Source: Wenjunlia vitaminophila DSM 41686
GTDB lineage: Bacteria > Actinomycetota > Actinomycetes > Streptomycetales > Streptomycetaceae
Assembly (NCBI RefSeq): GCF_000380165.1
Contig: NZ_KB904651.1
Span: 70,265-134,264 of the forward strand
Length of the DNA stretch: 64,000 bases
Direction: 5' to 3'
Shown here: one piece after another, positions 56,380 to 64,000 of the stretch
Layout of the letters: the number at the start of each line of letters is the position of its first letter
How positions within the stretch are numbered: the stretch's first letter is position 1
Translations under genes and position numbers: made by a program
The notes under the pieces: model-generated
What the model saw: the letters and a program-made list of their open reading frames with translations, nothing else
What the model was told of the DNA's origin: nothing
The model's database searches: none

Positions 56380-57695
56380 CAGCGGAGGAACCCTTCGTAG
56401 TTGCGCTGCTGGAGCTGGCTCTCGATCTGCTTCACGGTCTCCAGGCCGACGCCTACGATGATCAGGATGCTGGTTCCACCGAACGGGAAGTTCTGGTCCG
56501 CGTTGAACAGCACCAGGGCCACCGTCGGGACGAGGGCGATCAGACCCAGGTACAGCGAACCCGGCCAGGTGATGCGGTTCAGTACGTAGGCCAGGTACTC
56601 CGCAGTGGGACGACCAGCCCGGATGCCCGGGATGAAACCACCATACTTCTTCATGTTGTCAGCCACTTCTTCGGCGTCGAACGTGATCGCGACGTAGAAG
56701 AAGGCAAAGAACACGATGAGGAGGAAGTACGAGCTGATGTAGATCGGATCGTCACCGGCCACCAGGTGTTCCTGGATCCACAGCGCCCAGCCCGAGGTCT
56801 TGTCTTCCGTGAACTGCACCAGCAGGGCCGGGATGTAGAGCAGCGACGAGGCGAAGATGACAGGAATCACACCTGCCTGGTTCACCTTCAACGGGATGTA
56901 TGTGGACGTTCCTCCATAGGACCTTCGCCCGATCATGCGCTTTGCGTACTGCACCGGGATGCGTCGCTGCGCCTGTTCGACGAAGACCACCAGGCCGACC
57001 ATGGCCAGACCGATCGCACACACCGCGATGAACTCGCCCCAGCCACCAGCGATCTCACCCTGCTGCTTGATCGCCCACAGCGCCCCCGGGAAGCCGGCGG
57101 CGATCGAGACGAACATCAGGATGGACATGCCGTTGCCGATGCCGCGGTCGGTGACCAACTCACCGAGCCACATGATCACGGCGGTGCCGGCGGTCATGGT
57201 GATCACCATCATGGTGATCCGGAACAGCGATCCGTCCGGAACGATCTCGTTGGCCCGACGGCAGCTCTGGAAGAGACTGCCGTTGCGGGCGGTCGCCACA
57301 AGTCCGGTCGCTTGCAGTACACCGAGCGCGATCGTCAGATAACGTGTGTACTGCGTGATCTTTGCCTGACCGGCCTGCCCCTCCTTCTTCAGCGCCTCGA
57401 GCCGGGGGATCACCACGGTGAGCAGTTGGAGGATGATGCTGGCCGTGATGTACGGCATGATGCCGAGCGCGAAGATGGTCAGTTGCAGCAGCGCGCCGCC
57501 GCTGAAGAGGTTCACCAGGGCGAACAGCCCCGTCGAACTCTTCGTCTCGTCGACGCAGAACATGACGGCCTCGAAGTCCACCCCGGGCACCGGGATGTGC
57601 GCTCCGAGCCGGAACAGCACCATGATGCCCAGCGTGAACAGCAGCTTCTTGCGCAGGTCGGGCGTCTTGAACGCCCGGGCGAACGCGGTGAGCAC
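56379..57695 (-). CDS. secY: Preprotein translocase subunit SecY
   Basis: The 438-residue, ten-helix channel protein of the Sec translocon has [25 protein letters not shown] at the N-terminus, TM2 plug area, [15 protein letters not shown] and [25 protein letters not shown] start at 57695. It has its own transcription start, because a hairpin closes rplO upstream. secY-adk are coupled. Confidence 0.98.
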   Translation of the reverse strand: MLTAFARAFKTPDLRKKLLFTLGIMVLFRLGAHIPVPGVDFEAVMFCVDETKSSTGLFALVNLFSGGALLQLTIFALGIMPYITASIILQLLTVVIPRLEALKKEGQAGQAKITQYTRYLTIALGVLQATGLVATARNGSLFQSCRRANEIVPDGSLFRITMMVITMTAGTAVIMWLGELVTDRGIGNGMSILMFVSIAAGFPGALWAIKQQGEIAGGWGEFIAVCAIGLAMVGLVVFVEQAQRRIPVQYAKRMIGRRSYGGTSTYIPLKVNQAGVIPVIFASSLLYIPALLVQFTEDKTSGWALWIQEHLVAGDDPIYISSYFLLIVFFAFFYVAITFDAEEVADNMKKYGGFIPGIRAGRPTAEYLAYVLNRITWPGSLYLGLIALVPTVALVLFNADQNFPFGGTSILIIVGVGLETVKQIESQLQQRNYEGFLR

Positions 57696-57870
57696 GGTGC
57701 CTCCTGCGTCCCCCTGCCCTTTGCGACAGGGTGAGACGGTCCTTAGGTGCGACTGGAGTGCCGCACCTGACGGCGATTACCTTGAGTCGGGCCCGGGCGG
57801 CACTGGGGCCGCCCGGAAAATAACAGCGCACGCCACCTTACCGGCGACGACGCCCCCCTAGGAACGACAA

Positions 57871-57906
57871 GCCGGGGATGCTCCTCGACGAAGGAGCATC
57901 CCCGGC
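57871..57906 (-). terminator. Hairpin after rplO
   Basis: A perfect 14-bp stem (GCCGGGGATGCTCC with GGAGCATCCCCGGC) with an 8-nt loop lies 26 bases beyond the rplO stop and separates the spc operon from secY. Confidence 0.8.
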
Positions 57907-57931
57907 CAGGTCAGCGAGCTCGCCCAAGACG

Positions 57932-58387
57932 TCAGCTCAGCTCGGTGACGGTGCCGCCAGCGGCGGTGATCTTCTCCCTGGCGGAGCCGGAGACCGCGTT
58001 CACGGCCACCTGGAGCGCCACGGAGATCTCGCCGGTGCCGAGCACCTTGACGAGCTCGTTCTTGCGGACCGCGCCCTTGGCGACCAGGTCCTCGACAGTG
58101 ACCTCGCCACCCTCGGGGTAGAGGGATGCGAGCTTGTCGAGGTTGACGACCTGGTACTCGGTGCGGAACCGGTTCCGGAAGCCCTTGAGCTTGGGCAGCC
58201 GCATGTGCAGCGGCATCTGCCCACCCTCGAAGCGCTCCGGCACCTGGTAGCGGGCCTTGGTGCCCTTGGTGCCACGACCGGCGGTCTTGCCCTTGGACGC
58301 CTCACCACGACCCACCCGGGTCTTGGCGGTCTTGGCGCCGGGAGCCGGCCGCAGGTTGTGGATCTTGAGCGGCTTGGTCTCCGCCAT
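57932..58387 (-). CDS. rplO: 50S ribosomal protein L15
   Basis: The 151-residue protein has the L15 core [35 protein letters not shown] with its basic N-terminus. It ends in [11 protein letters not shown] 58387. Last gene of the spc segment; rpmD ends two bases upstream. Confidence 0.98.
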   Translation of the reverse strand: MAETKPLKIHNLRPAPGAKTAKTRVGRGEASKGKTAGRGTKGTKARYQVPERFEGGQMPLHMRLPKLKGFRNRFRTEYQVVNLDKLASLYPEGGEVTVEDLVAKGAVRKNELVKVLGTGEISVALQVAVNAVSGSAREKITAAGGTVTELS

Positions 58388-58388
58388 C

Positions 58389-58571
58389 TCAGTCGACCTC
58401 CTCGACCGTGACGAGGTGCCGCACGGTGTGGACCATGCCCCGGACCTCCGGACGGTCCTCCCTGATCACGGTGTCGTTCAGGCGGCGGAGCCCGAGCGTC
58501 CGCAGGGTGTCACGGTGGTTCTGCTTGCTGCCGATGTAGGACTTCGTCTGGGTGATCTTCAGTTGGGCCAT
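58389..58571 (-). CDS. rpmD: 50S ribosomal protein L30
   Basis: The 60-residue protein reads [30 protein letters not shown] and ends [12 protein letters not shown], the L30 fold. ATG 58571. It lies between rpsE and rplO with one- or two-base spacings. Confidence 0.97.
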   Translation of the reverse strand: MAQLKITQTKSYIGSKQNHRDTLRTLGLRRLNDTVIREDRPEVRGMVHTVRHLVTVEEVD

Positions 58572-58572
58572 C

Positions 58573-59178
58573 TCAGGCACCTGCTCCCGCGCGAGCCCGC
58601 AGCAGCGCCGCCGGGGCCACGTCCTCCAGGGGCAGACCGCGGCGGGCCGCGATCTCCTCGGGACGCTGGAGGCCACGCAGGGCCGCCACGGTGGCGTGCA
58701 CGATGTTGATCGGGTTCGACGAGCCGAGCGACTTGCTGAGCACGTCGTGGATGCCGGCGCACTCGAGCACGGCGCGCACCGGGCCACCGGCGATCACACC
58801 GGTACCGGGGGAGGCCGGCTTCAGCAGCACGACACCGGCCGCCTCCTCACCCTGGATCGGGTGCGGGATGGTGCCCTGGATACGGGGGACCTTGAAGAAG
58901 TGCTTCTTGGCCTCCTCCACGCCCTTGGCGATGGCGGCCGGCACCTCCTTGGCCTTGCCGTAGCCGACACCCACGGTGCCGTCGCCGTCGCCCACCACGA
59001 CCAGCGCGGTGAAGCTGAAGCGACGCCCACCCTTGACAACCTTGGCGACGCGGTTGATCGCGACGACCCGCTCGACATAAGCGGTCTTCTCAGCAGCAGA
59101 GCCGCCGTCCCGCCGGTCCTTCCGGTCCCGCCGCTCGCCGCCACCGGCGCCGCCTCCGCGGCGCTGGGGTCCAGCCAT
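58573..59178 (-). CDS. rpsE: 30S ribosomal protein S5
   Basis: The 201-residue protein has a Gly/Arg-rich N-terminal extension ([21 protein letters not shown]) before the S5 core [55 protein letters not shown]-type sequence follows. ATG 59178. The extension is longer than in E. coli but common in actinobacteria. Confidence 0.98.
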   Translation of the reverse strand: MAGPQRRGGGAGGGERRDRKDRRDGGSAAEKTAYVERVVAINRVAKVVKGGRRFSFTALVVVGDGDGTVGVGYGKAKEVPAAIAKGVEEAKKHFFKVPRIQGTIPHPIQGEEAAGVVLLKPASPGTGVIAGGPVRAVLECAGIHDVLSKSLGSSNPINIVHATVAALRGLQRPEEIAARRGLPLEDVAPAALLRARAGAGA

Positions 59179-59221
59179 GGGAAATTACCTCTCTTCGAAT
59201 GACGCTAGCTACGGAACCGGC

Positions 59222-59605
59222 TCAGAAGACGAGCCCGCCCTCACGGGCAGCGTCCGCCAGCGCGGCCACCCGCCCGGCGTACTGGTTGCCACCGCGGTCG
59301 AACACCACGGTCTCGATGCCGGCGGCCTTGGCCCGCTCGGCGACGAGCTGCCCGACCTTCTTGGCCAGGTCGGTCTTGGCGCCCTCGGTACCCCGGATCG
59401 ACGGGTCCATGGTGGACGCGGAGGCCAGGGTGTGCCCGGCCACGTCGTCGATCACCTGGGCCACCATGTGGCGGTTGGAACGGGTCACCACGAGACGGGG
59501 ACGCTCCGGCGTACCGGAGATCCGCTTGCGGACCCGGATGTGGCGACGCTTGAGCGCCGCGCCCTTGCGGGCGTCGCCCTTGGCGATCTTCACACCGTAT
59601 GCCAT
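59222..59605 (-). CDS. rplR: 50S ribosomal protein L18
   Basis: The 127-residue 5S rRNA-binding protein begins [38 protein letters not shown] and ends [27 protein letters not shown], the L18 signature. ATG 59605. Between rplF and rpsE. Confidence 0.98.
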   Translation of the reverse strand: MAYGVKIAKGDARKGAALKRRHIRVRKRISGTPERPRLVVTRSNRHMVAQVIDDVAGHTLASASTMDPSIRGTEGAKTDLAKKVGQLVAERAKAAGIETVVFDRGGNQYAGRVAALADAAREGGLVF

Positions 59606-59608
59606 GGC

Positions 59609-60148
59609 TTACTTACCCGCCTTTCCGACCTTGCGGCGGATGACCTCGCCCGCGTACTTCACGCCCTTGGCCTTGTACGGGTCGGGCTTGCGCAGCTTGC
59701 GGATGTTCGCGGCGACCTCGCCGACCTTCTGCTTGTCGATGCCGTCCACGTGGAGCTTGGTCGGCGACTCGACCTGGAAGGAGATGCCCTCCGGGGCCTT
59801 GACGACGACGGGGTGGCTGAACCCCAGCGAGAACTCCAGGTCGGAGCCCTTCGCCTGCACGCGGTAACCGACACCGCTGATTTCGAGTGACTTGCGGTAC
59901 CCCGCGGTCACACCGGTGATCATGTTCGCCACCAGCGTCCGCGACAGGCCGTGCAGGGCCCGGGACTGACGCTCGTCGTTGGGCCGGGTGACGACCAGGG
60001 AGCCGTCCTCGCCCTTGGCGATCTCGATCGGCGCGACGACGGTGTGGCTGAGGGAGCCCTTGGGGCCCTTCACCTGGACCGTCCGGCCATCGATGGTGAC
60101 GTCCACGCCGGCGGGAACCGGGATGGGCAGCCGTCCGATGCGCGACAT
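59609..60148 (-). CDS. rplF: 50S ribosomal protein L6
   Basis: The 179-residue protein has two duplicated L6 domains. It begins [21 protein letters not shown] and contains [27 protein letters not shown] and [25 protein letters not shown] at the C-terminus. ATG 60148. Confidence 0.98.
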   Translation of the reverse strand: MSRIGRLPIPVPAGVDVTIDGRTVQVKGPKGSLSHTVVAPIEIAKGEDGSLVVTRPNDERQSRALHGLSRTLVANMITGVTAGYRKSLEISGVGYRVQAKGSDLEFSLGFSHPVVVKAPEGISFQVESPTKLHVDGIDKQKVGEVAANIRKLRKPDPYKAKGVKYAGEVIRRKVGKAGK

Positions 60149-60170
60149 GGCTTTACCTCCGTTTCCCGGA

Positions 60171-60569
60171 TTACCAGACGTAGGCGAGGACTTCCCCGCC
60201 CACGCCCTTCTTGGCGGCCTGCTTGTCGGTCAGCAGCCCCTGGGACGTGGAGATGATCGCCACGCCCAGGCCACCGAGGACCTTCGGCAGGTTGGTGGAC
60301 TTTGCGTAGACCCGCAGACCCGGCTTGGAGATCCGCTTGATGCCGGCGATCGAGCGCTCGCGGTTCGGTCCGAACTTCAGGTCGACGACGAGGTGCTTGC
60401 CGACCTCGGCCTCCTCGACCTTCCAGCCCAGGATGTAGCCCTCCTGCTGGAGGATCTCCGCGATGTGCGACTTGATCTTGCTGAACGGCATCACGACGGA
60501 GTCGTGGTACGCCGAGTTCGCGTTCCGCAGACGCGTGAGCATGTCTGCGATGGGGTCGGTCATGGTCAT
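60171..60569 (-). CDS. rpsH: 30S ribosomal protein S8
   Basis: The 132-residue protein has [22 protein letters not shown] at the N-terminus and the C-terminal motif [26 protein letters not shown] for 16S binding. ATG 60569. A 319-bp gap precedes it. Confidence 0.98.
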   Translation of the reverse strand: MTMTDPIADMLTRLRNANSAYHDSVVMPFSKIKSHIAEILQQEGYILGWKVEEAEVGKHLVVDLKFGPNRERSIAGIKRISKPGLRVYAKSTNLPKVLGGLGVAIISTSQGLLTDKQAAKKGVGGEVLAYVW

Positions 60570-60888
60570 GATGGCCTTCGGGCCTCTCTCGCCGGGGTTT
60601 CCTGTCTGCTCCGTCCCTCTCCCCGGGCTGTGCCGGGACGGGTGCGGTGCGGGGACCTACGGCGTAGTAAGCGTTCTGTGCGGGCACCGCCCGCCGGGCC
60701 CGGTGGAGTTCACCGGGCTGGTCCGGCGGGCGTCGCCGCGTCAGTTCAACGGGCGGCCCCGGGCCCCGTCGGCCCCGGTGGTCGAGGACCACCACGGCCG
60801 ACCGCGGACCCGGAACCGCGGGCGGTAACGGCCGACGGACCTCCGACAACTCTACGCGAGCGCCGGGGCGGGTTCGCCGGCCAGGGTG
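60570..60888. other. 319-bp non-coding insertion between rpsN and rpsH
   Basis: The rest of this gene run is tightly packed, but here 319 bases hold no gene. A perfect 7-bp hairpin (GGTGGTC/GACCACC, 3-nt loop) lies at 60777-60793, with GC-rich inverted sequence around 60801-60822. It may be an attenuator, processing site or promoter for rpsH onwards. Confidence 0.65.
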
Positions 60889-61074
60889 TCACCAGGAGCT
60901 CTTGGTCACACCCGGCAGCTCGCCGCGGTGTGCCATCTCCCTCAGGCACACCCGGCAGAGGCCGAACTTGCGGTACACCGAGTGCGGGCGGCCACACCGC
61001 TGGCAGCGGGTGTACCCGCGCACTCCGAACTTGGGCTTGCGGGCGGCCTTCGCGATCAGGGCCTTCTTCGCCAC
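60889..61074 (-). CDS. rpsN: 30S ribosomal protein S14, zinc type
   Basis: The 61-residue protein begins [37 protein letters not shown]. Two CxxC pairs (CQRC and CRVC) bind zinc, so it is the C+ form. It ends [16 protein letters not shown] 61074. A C- paralogue elsewhere would suit zinc starvation, but none is in this window. Confidence 0.98.
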   Translation of the reverse strand: MAKKALIAKAARKPKFGVRGYTRCQRCGRPHSVYRKFGLCRVCLREMAHRGELPGVTKSSW

Positions 61075-61083
61075 GAGTACTCC

Positions 61084-61647
61084 TTACGCTTCCTTGAACG
61101 GGAAGCCGAGGTGCCGCAGCAGGGCCCGGCCCTCATCGTCGTTGGTCGCCGTGGTGACCACGGTGATGTCCATGCCCCGGACCCGGTCGATCTTGTCCTG
61201 GTCGATCTCGTGGAACATCGCCTGCTCCGTGAGACCGAAGGTGTAGTTGCCCCGTCCGTCGAACTGCTTCGGGGACAGACCGCGGAAGTCACGGATGCGC
61301 GGCAGGGCCAGCGAGAGCAGCCGGTCCAGGAACTCCCACATGCGGTCGCCACGCAGGGTGGCGTGGGCACCGATCGGCTGGCCCTCGCGCAGCTTGAACT
61401 GCGCGATCGACTTCCGGGCCCGGGTCACCGCGGGCTTCTGGCCGGTGATGGTGGCCAGGTCGCGGATGGCGCCCTCGATCAGCTTGGAGTCACGGGCGGC
61501 GTCACCGACACCCATGTTGACCACGATCTTGGTCAGGCCGGGCACCTGCATGACGTTCTCGTACTTGAACTCGTCGCGCAGCTTGCCGACGATCTCTTCG
61601 CGGTAGCGCGCCTTCAGGCGCGGCTGCTGCGTCGCGGTAGCAGTCAT
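61084..61647 (-). CDS. rplE: 50S ribosomal protein L5
   Basis: The 187-residue 5S-binding protein has the L5 core [47 protein letters not shown] and [21 protein letters not shown]. The ATG overlaps the rplX stop by one base (TGATG). Confidence 0.98.
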   Translation of the reverse strand: MTATATQQPRLKARYREEIVGKLRDEFKYENVMQVPGLTKIVVNMGVGDAARDSKLIEGAIRDLATITGQKPAVTRARKSIAQFKLREGQPIGAHATLRGDRMWEFLDRLLSLALPRIRDFRGLSPKQFDGRGNYTFGLTEQAMFHEIDQDKIDRVRGMDITVVTTATNDDEGRALLRHLGFPFKEA

Positions 61648-61970
61648 CAGATGTCCTCACCGGTCCGCTTGGCAACGCGGATCTTGTTGCCCTCGTCGTC
61701 GAAGCGGTACCCGACGCGGGTGACGACCTTCTTGCCGTCCTTCTCCACCACGAGCTGGACGTTGCTCACGTGGATCGGGGCCTCGGTCGTGATGATCCCG
61801 CCGGTCTTGGAGCCACGGGCGGTCTGACCAGCCTTGGTGTGCTTCTTGACCCGGTTCACACCCTCGACCAGGACCCGGTCCTCGCGCGGGAAGGCCTGGA
61901 TGACCTTGCCCTGCTTGCCCTTGTCCTTGCCGGTGATGACCTGGACCAGGTCACCCTTCTTGATCTTCAT
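61647..61970 (-). CDS. rplX: 50S ribosomal protein L24
   Basis: The 107-residue KOW protein begins [28 protein letters not shown] and has [10 protein letters not shown]. It starts the 50S assembly. The ATG at 61970 lies just after rplN. Confidence 0.98.
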   Translation of the reverse strand: MKIKKGDLVQVITGKDKGKQGKVIQAFPREDRVLVEGVNRVKKHTKAGQTARGSKTGGIITTEAPIHVSNVQLVVEKDGKKVVTRVGYRFDDEGNKIRVAKRTGEDI

Positions 61971-61973
61971 CGG

Positions 61974-62342
61974 TTACAGCACCTCCGGCGCGAGGGAGAT
62001 GATCTTCATGAACTTCTTCTCGCGCAGTTCGCGCCCCACGGGGCCGAAGATGCGGGTACCGCGGGGGTCACCGTCGTTCTTGAGGATGACGGCGGCGTTC
62101 TCGTCGAAGCGGATGTAGGAGCCGTCGACGCGGCGGCGCTCCTTCACGGTCCGCACGACGACAGCCTTGACGACGTCGCCCTTCTTCACGTTGCCACCGG
62201 GGATCGCGTCCTTGACGGTGGCCACGATGACGTCACCGATGCCCGCGTAGCGCCGACCGGAGCCGCCGAGCACCCGGATGCACAGGATCTCCTTGGCACC
62301 CGTGTTGTCGGCGACACGCAGCCGCGACTCCTGCTGGATCAC
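61974..62342 (-). CDS. rplN: 50S ribosomal protein L14
   Basis: The 122-residue protein begins [37 protein letters not shown] and ends [19 protein letters not shown] 62342. A 134-bp gap with small hairpins precedes it after rpsQ. Confidence 0.98.
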   Translation of the reverse strand: MIQQESRLRVADNTGAKEILCIRVLGGSGRRYAGIGDVIVATVKDAIPGGNVKKGDVVKAVVVRTVKERRRVDGSYIRFDENAAVILKNDGDPRGTRIFGPVGRELREKKFMKIISLAPEVL

Positions 62343-62476
62343 ATCTATCTCCTGATTGTCGCGCCGGTTCCCGGCCGGGTCCCCCGCGGTGGGGGAACCT
62401 CGGCCGAGCCTGGCGGAACGGTCCTGAGACGGGGCTCAGGGCGGACACTCCCCGGTCGGGGAGGGCCCGGTGGGGA

Positions 62477-62782
62477 TTACTTGGCCTTCTCGAGGATCTC
62501 GACGACGCGCCAGCGCTTGGTCGCGGACAGCGGCCGGGTCTCCATCAACAGGACCCGGTCGCCGACACCCGCGGCGTTCTGCTCGTCGTGCGCCTTGAGC
62601 TTGCTGGTACGGCGGATGACCTTGCCGTACAGCGCGTGCTTCACCCGGTCCTCGACCGCGACCACGACGGTCTTGTCCATCTTGTCGCTGACCACCAGGC
62701 CCTCGCGGGTCTTGCGGAAGCCGCGCGTCTCGTTCTCGGCGGGGGCGGTGTTTGCTGCCTCAGTCACATTCTTCTCGCTCAT
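62477..62782 (-). CDS. rpsQ: 30S ribosomal protein S17
   Basis: The 101-residue protein has a 20-residue N-terminal extension ([21 protein letters not shown]) before the S17 core [27 protein letters not shown] and the ending [14 protein letters not shown]. The ATG overlaps the rpmC stop. Confidence 0.98.
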   Translation of the reverse strand: MSEKNVTEAANTAPAENETRGFRKTREGLVVSDKMDKTVVVAVEDRVKHALYGKVIRRTSKLKAHDEQNAAGVGDRVLLMETRPLSATKRWRVVEILEKAK

Positions 62783-63006
62783 CAGGCGCTCTCCACCGTC
62801 TCGATACCGAGCTCGCGCTCCCGCATCAGGGTGTAGATCCGGGCGATGTCCTTGCGGACGGCCTTCAGCCGGCCGTGGTTCTCGAGCTGTCCGGTCGCCG
62901 CCTGGAAGCGGAGGTTGAACAGCTCCTCCTTGGCCTCACGCAGCTTGACCAGCAGGTCCTCGTTGGTCAGCTCACGCAGCTCGCTCGCCGTGGTTCCGGC
63001 CGCCAT
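62782..63006 (-). CDS. rpmC: 50S ribosomal protein L29
   Basis: The 74-residue protein reads [35 protein letters not shown]... [17 protein letters not shown], the two-helix L29 fold. The ATG at 63006 is preferred; a GTG at 63009 is adjacent and either could be used. It overlaps rplP. Confidence 0.97.
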   Translation of the reverse strand: MAAGTTASELRELTNEDLLVKLREAKEELFNLRFQAATGQLENHGRLKAVRKDIARIYTLMRERELGIETVESA

Positions 63007-63425
63007 CACGACTCACCTGCCTCGCGCCGGACGATCCGGCACTTCATCGGAAGCTTGTGCGCGGCGCGCAGCAGCGCCTCACGAGCGACCTTCTCGTTCG
63101 GGTAGGACAGCTCGAACATCACCCGACCGGGCTTGACGTTCGCGACCCACCACTCCGGAGAGCCCTTGCCGGAGCCCATCCGGGTCTCGGCCGGCTTCTT
63201 GGTCAGCGGGCGGTCCGGGTAGATGTTGATCCAGACCTTGCCGCCACGGCGGATGTGCCGGGTGATGGCGATACGAGCGGACTCGATCTGCCGGTTGGTC
63301 ACGTACGCCGGAGTGACGGCCTGGATGCCGTACTCGCCGAACGCGATCTCCGTGCCGCCCTTGGCCATGCCCGAACGCTTCGGGTGGTGCTGCTTGCGGT
63401 GCTTGACCCTACGCGGGATCAGCAT
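63006..63425 (-). CDS. rplP: 50S ribosomal protein L16
   Basis: The 139-residue protein begins [37 protein letters not shown], with [24 protein letters not shown]. It is needed for tRNA accommodation. ATG 63425. The gene lies between rpsC and rpmC. Confidence 0.98.
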   Translation of the reverse strand: MLIPRRVKHRKQHHPKRSGMAKGGTEIAFGEYGIQAVTPAYVTNRQIESARIAITRHIRRGGKVWINIYPDRPLTKKPAETRMGSGKGSPEWWVANVKPGRVMFELSYPNEKVAREALLRAAHKLPMKCRIVRREAGES

Positions 63426-63430
63426 GGTGC

Positions 63431-64000
63431 TCAGGCCTCCGTTCCGGCATTGCTCGAGGTCGTGGCCTCAGCCGCCGGAGCCTCGGCAGCAGTCTCGGCC
63501 TTCACGGCCTCGGACTGCGCCTGCTGCGGCTTGCGGCCACGCCCACCGCGCTCGCCACCGCGGCGCGGACGGTCAGTGCCACCGCGCGGCGGGCGGTTGC
63601 CGGCGCGTGCGGCGGCGTTCTCCTCCCGGACCTCGCGGAGGTTCTTCACGTCGCCCTTGTAGATCCACACCTTCACGCCGATCCGGCCGAAGGAGGTGCG
63701 GGCCTCGAAGAACCCGTAGTCCACGTTGGCCCGCAGCGTGTGCAGCGGCACCCGACCCTCGCGGTAGAACTCCGAGCGGGACATCTCGGCGCCGCCGAGA
63801 CGGCCACCGCACTGGATCTTGATGCCCTTGGCGCCGGCCTTCATCGAGCCCTGCATGGCCTTGCGCATCGCCCGGCGGAACGACACCCGGGAGGAGAGCT
63901 GCTCGGCCACGCCCTGCGCGACGAGCTGCGCGTCCACCTCGGGGTTCTTCACCTCGAGGATGTTGAGCTGGACCTGCTTGCCGGTCAGCTTCTCCAGGTC
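63431..64000 (-). CDS. rpsC: 30S ribosomal protein S3, 5' end beyond window
   Basis: The frame stays open to the window edge, with upstream residues [25 protein letters not shown]. The visible 189 residues are the C-terminal part of S3: [37 protein letters not shown] and [30 protein letters not shown]. An Arg/Gly and Ala/Glu-rich actinobacterial tail follows. The N-terminal KH domain is off the edge. Confidence 0.97.
   Translation of the reverse strand, partial: DLEKLTGKQVQLNILEVKNPEVDAQLVAQGVAEQLSSRVSFRRAMRKAMQGSMKAGAKGIKIQCGGRLGGAEMSRSEFYREGRVPLHTLRANVDYGFFEARTSFGRIGVKVWIYKGDVKNLREVREENAAARAGNRPPRGGTDRPRRGGERGGRGRKPQQAQSEAVKAETAAEAPAAEATTSSNAGTEA

Overview
This 64-kb window is chromosomal DNA from a high-GC actinomycete. 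The evidence is very high GC, frequent GTG starts, the whiD-bldM-shbA-guaB-guaB3 developmental and purine cluster, a GroEL1 with a His-rich tail, a Zn-type S14 gene, and an rpsM-rpsK-rpoA-rplQ order with no rpsD. Many proteins look close to Streptomyces orthologues as I remember them. The accessory insertions and gene spacing fit a related family such as Nocardiopsaceae equally well, and I cannot name the genus from sequence alone. No rRNA, tRNA, CRISPR array or insertion sequence was recognised.

Layout. 1-4.5 kb: a Ser/Thr kinase cut by the window edge, glpD and a nucleotide-sugar dehydrogenase. 4.5-9.9 kb: guaB3, guaB, the shbA-like sigma factor, bldM and divergent whiD, with a match to the BldN-type promoter upstream of bldM. 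10-13 kb: a divergent LysR/class V aminotransferase pair and a MOSC protein. 13-15.3 kb: groES-groEL1 with two CIRCE operators. 15.4-20.5 kb: a polysaccharide deacetylase, a SAM methyltransferase and the tightly overlapping tsaB-rimI-tsaD-97aa operon. 20.6-29 kb is an accessory block: a degenerate L,D-transpeptidase-like protein, a tiny ORF, an MFS gene with three frameshifts, a coupled PLP-enzyme/MFS pair, and a coupled LRR/2OG-dioxygenase pair. 29.2-32.3 kb: tsaE, a hydrolase and alr. 32.4-35.9 kb is a second accessory block: a TetR/NAD(P)-binding pair and an XRE gene followed by tandemly duplicated DUF397 genes. 35.9-45 kb: nnr, acpS, glmS, a DrrAB-type ABC exporter, coaA, a DUF389 protein and glmM. 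45.4-64 kb: rplM-rpsI, an ABC-F protein, a membrane protein and truA, then the rplQ-rpoA-rpsK-rpsM-rpmJ-infA-map-adk-secY-spc/S10 gene run on the minus strand, ending inside rpsC.

The housekeeping genes form a conserved framework: translation, t6A tRNA modification (tsaB/D/E), cell-wall precursors (glmS, glmM, alr), coenzyme A/ACP (coaA, acpS), purines and chaperonins. nnr, alr, tsaE, tsaB, rimI and tsaD are, from memory, near-contiguous in Streptomyces. Here they are split by two accessory blocks, which is where novelty is most likely. The best candidate for an undescribed function is the GTGA-coupled LRR protein and 680-residue two-part 2OG-Fe(II) oxygenase at 26.2-29.0 kb.
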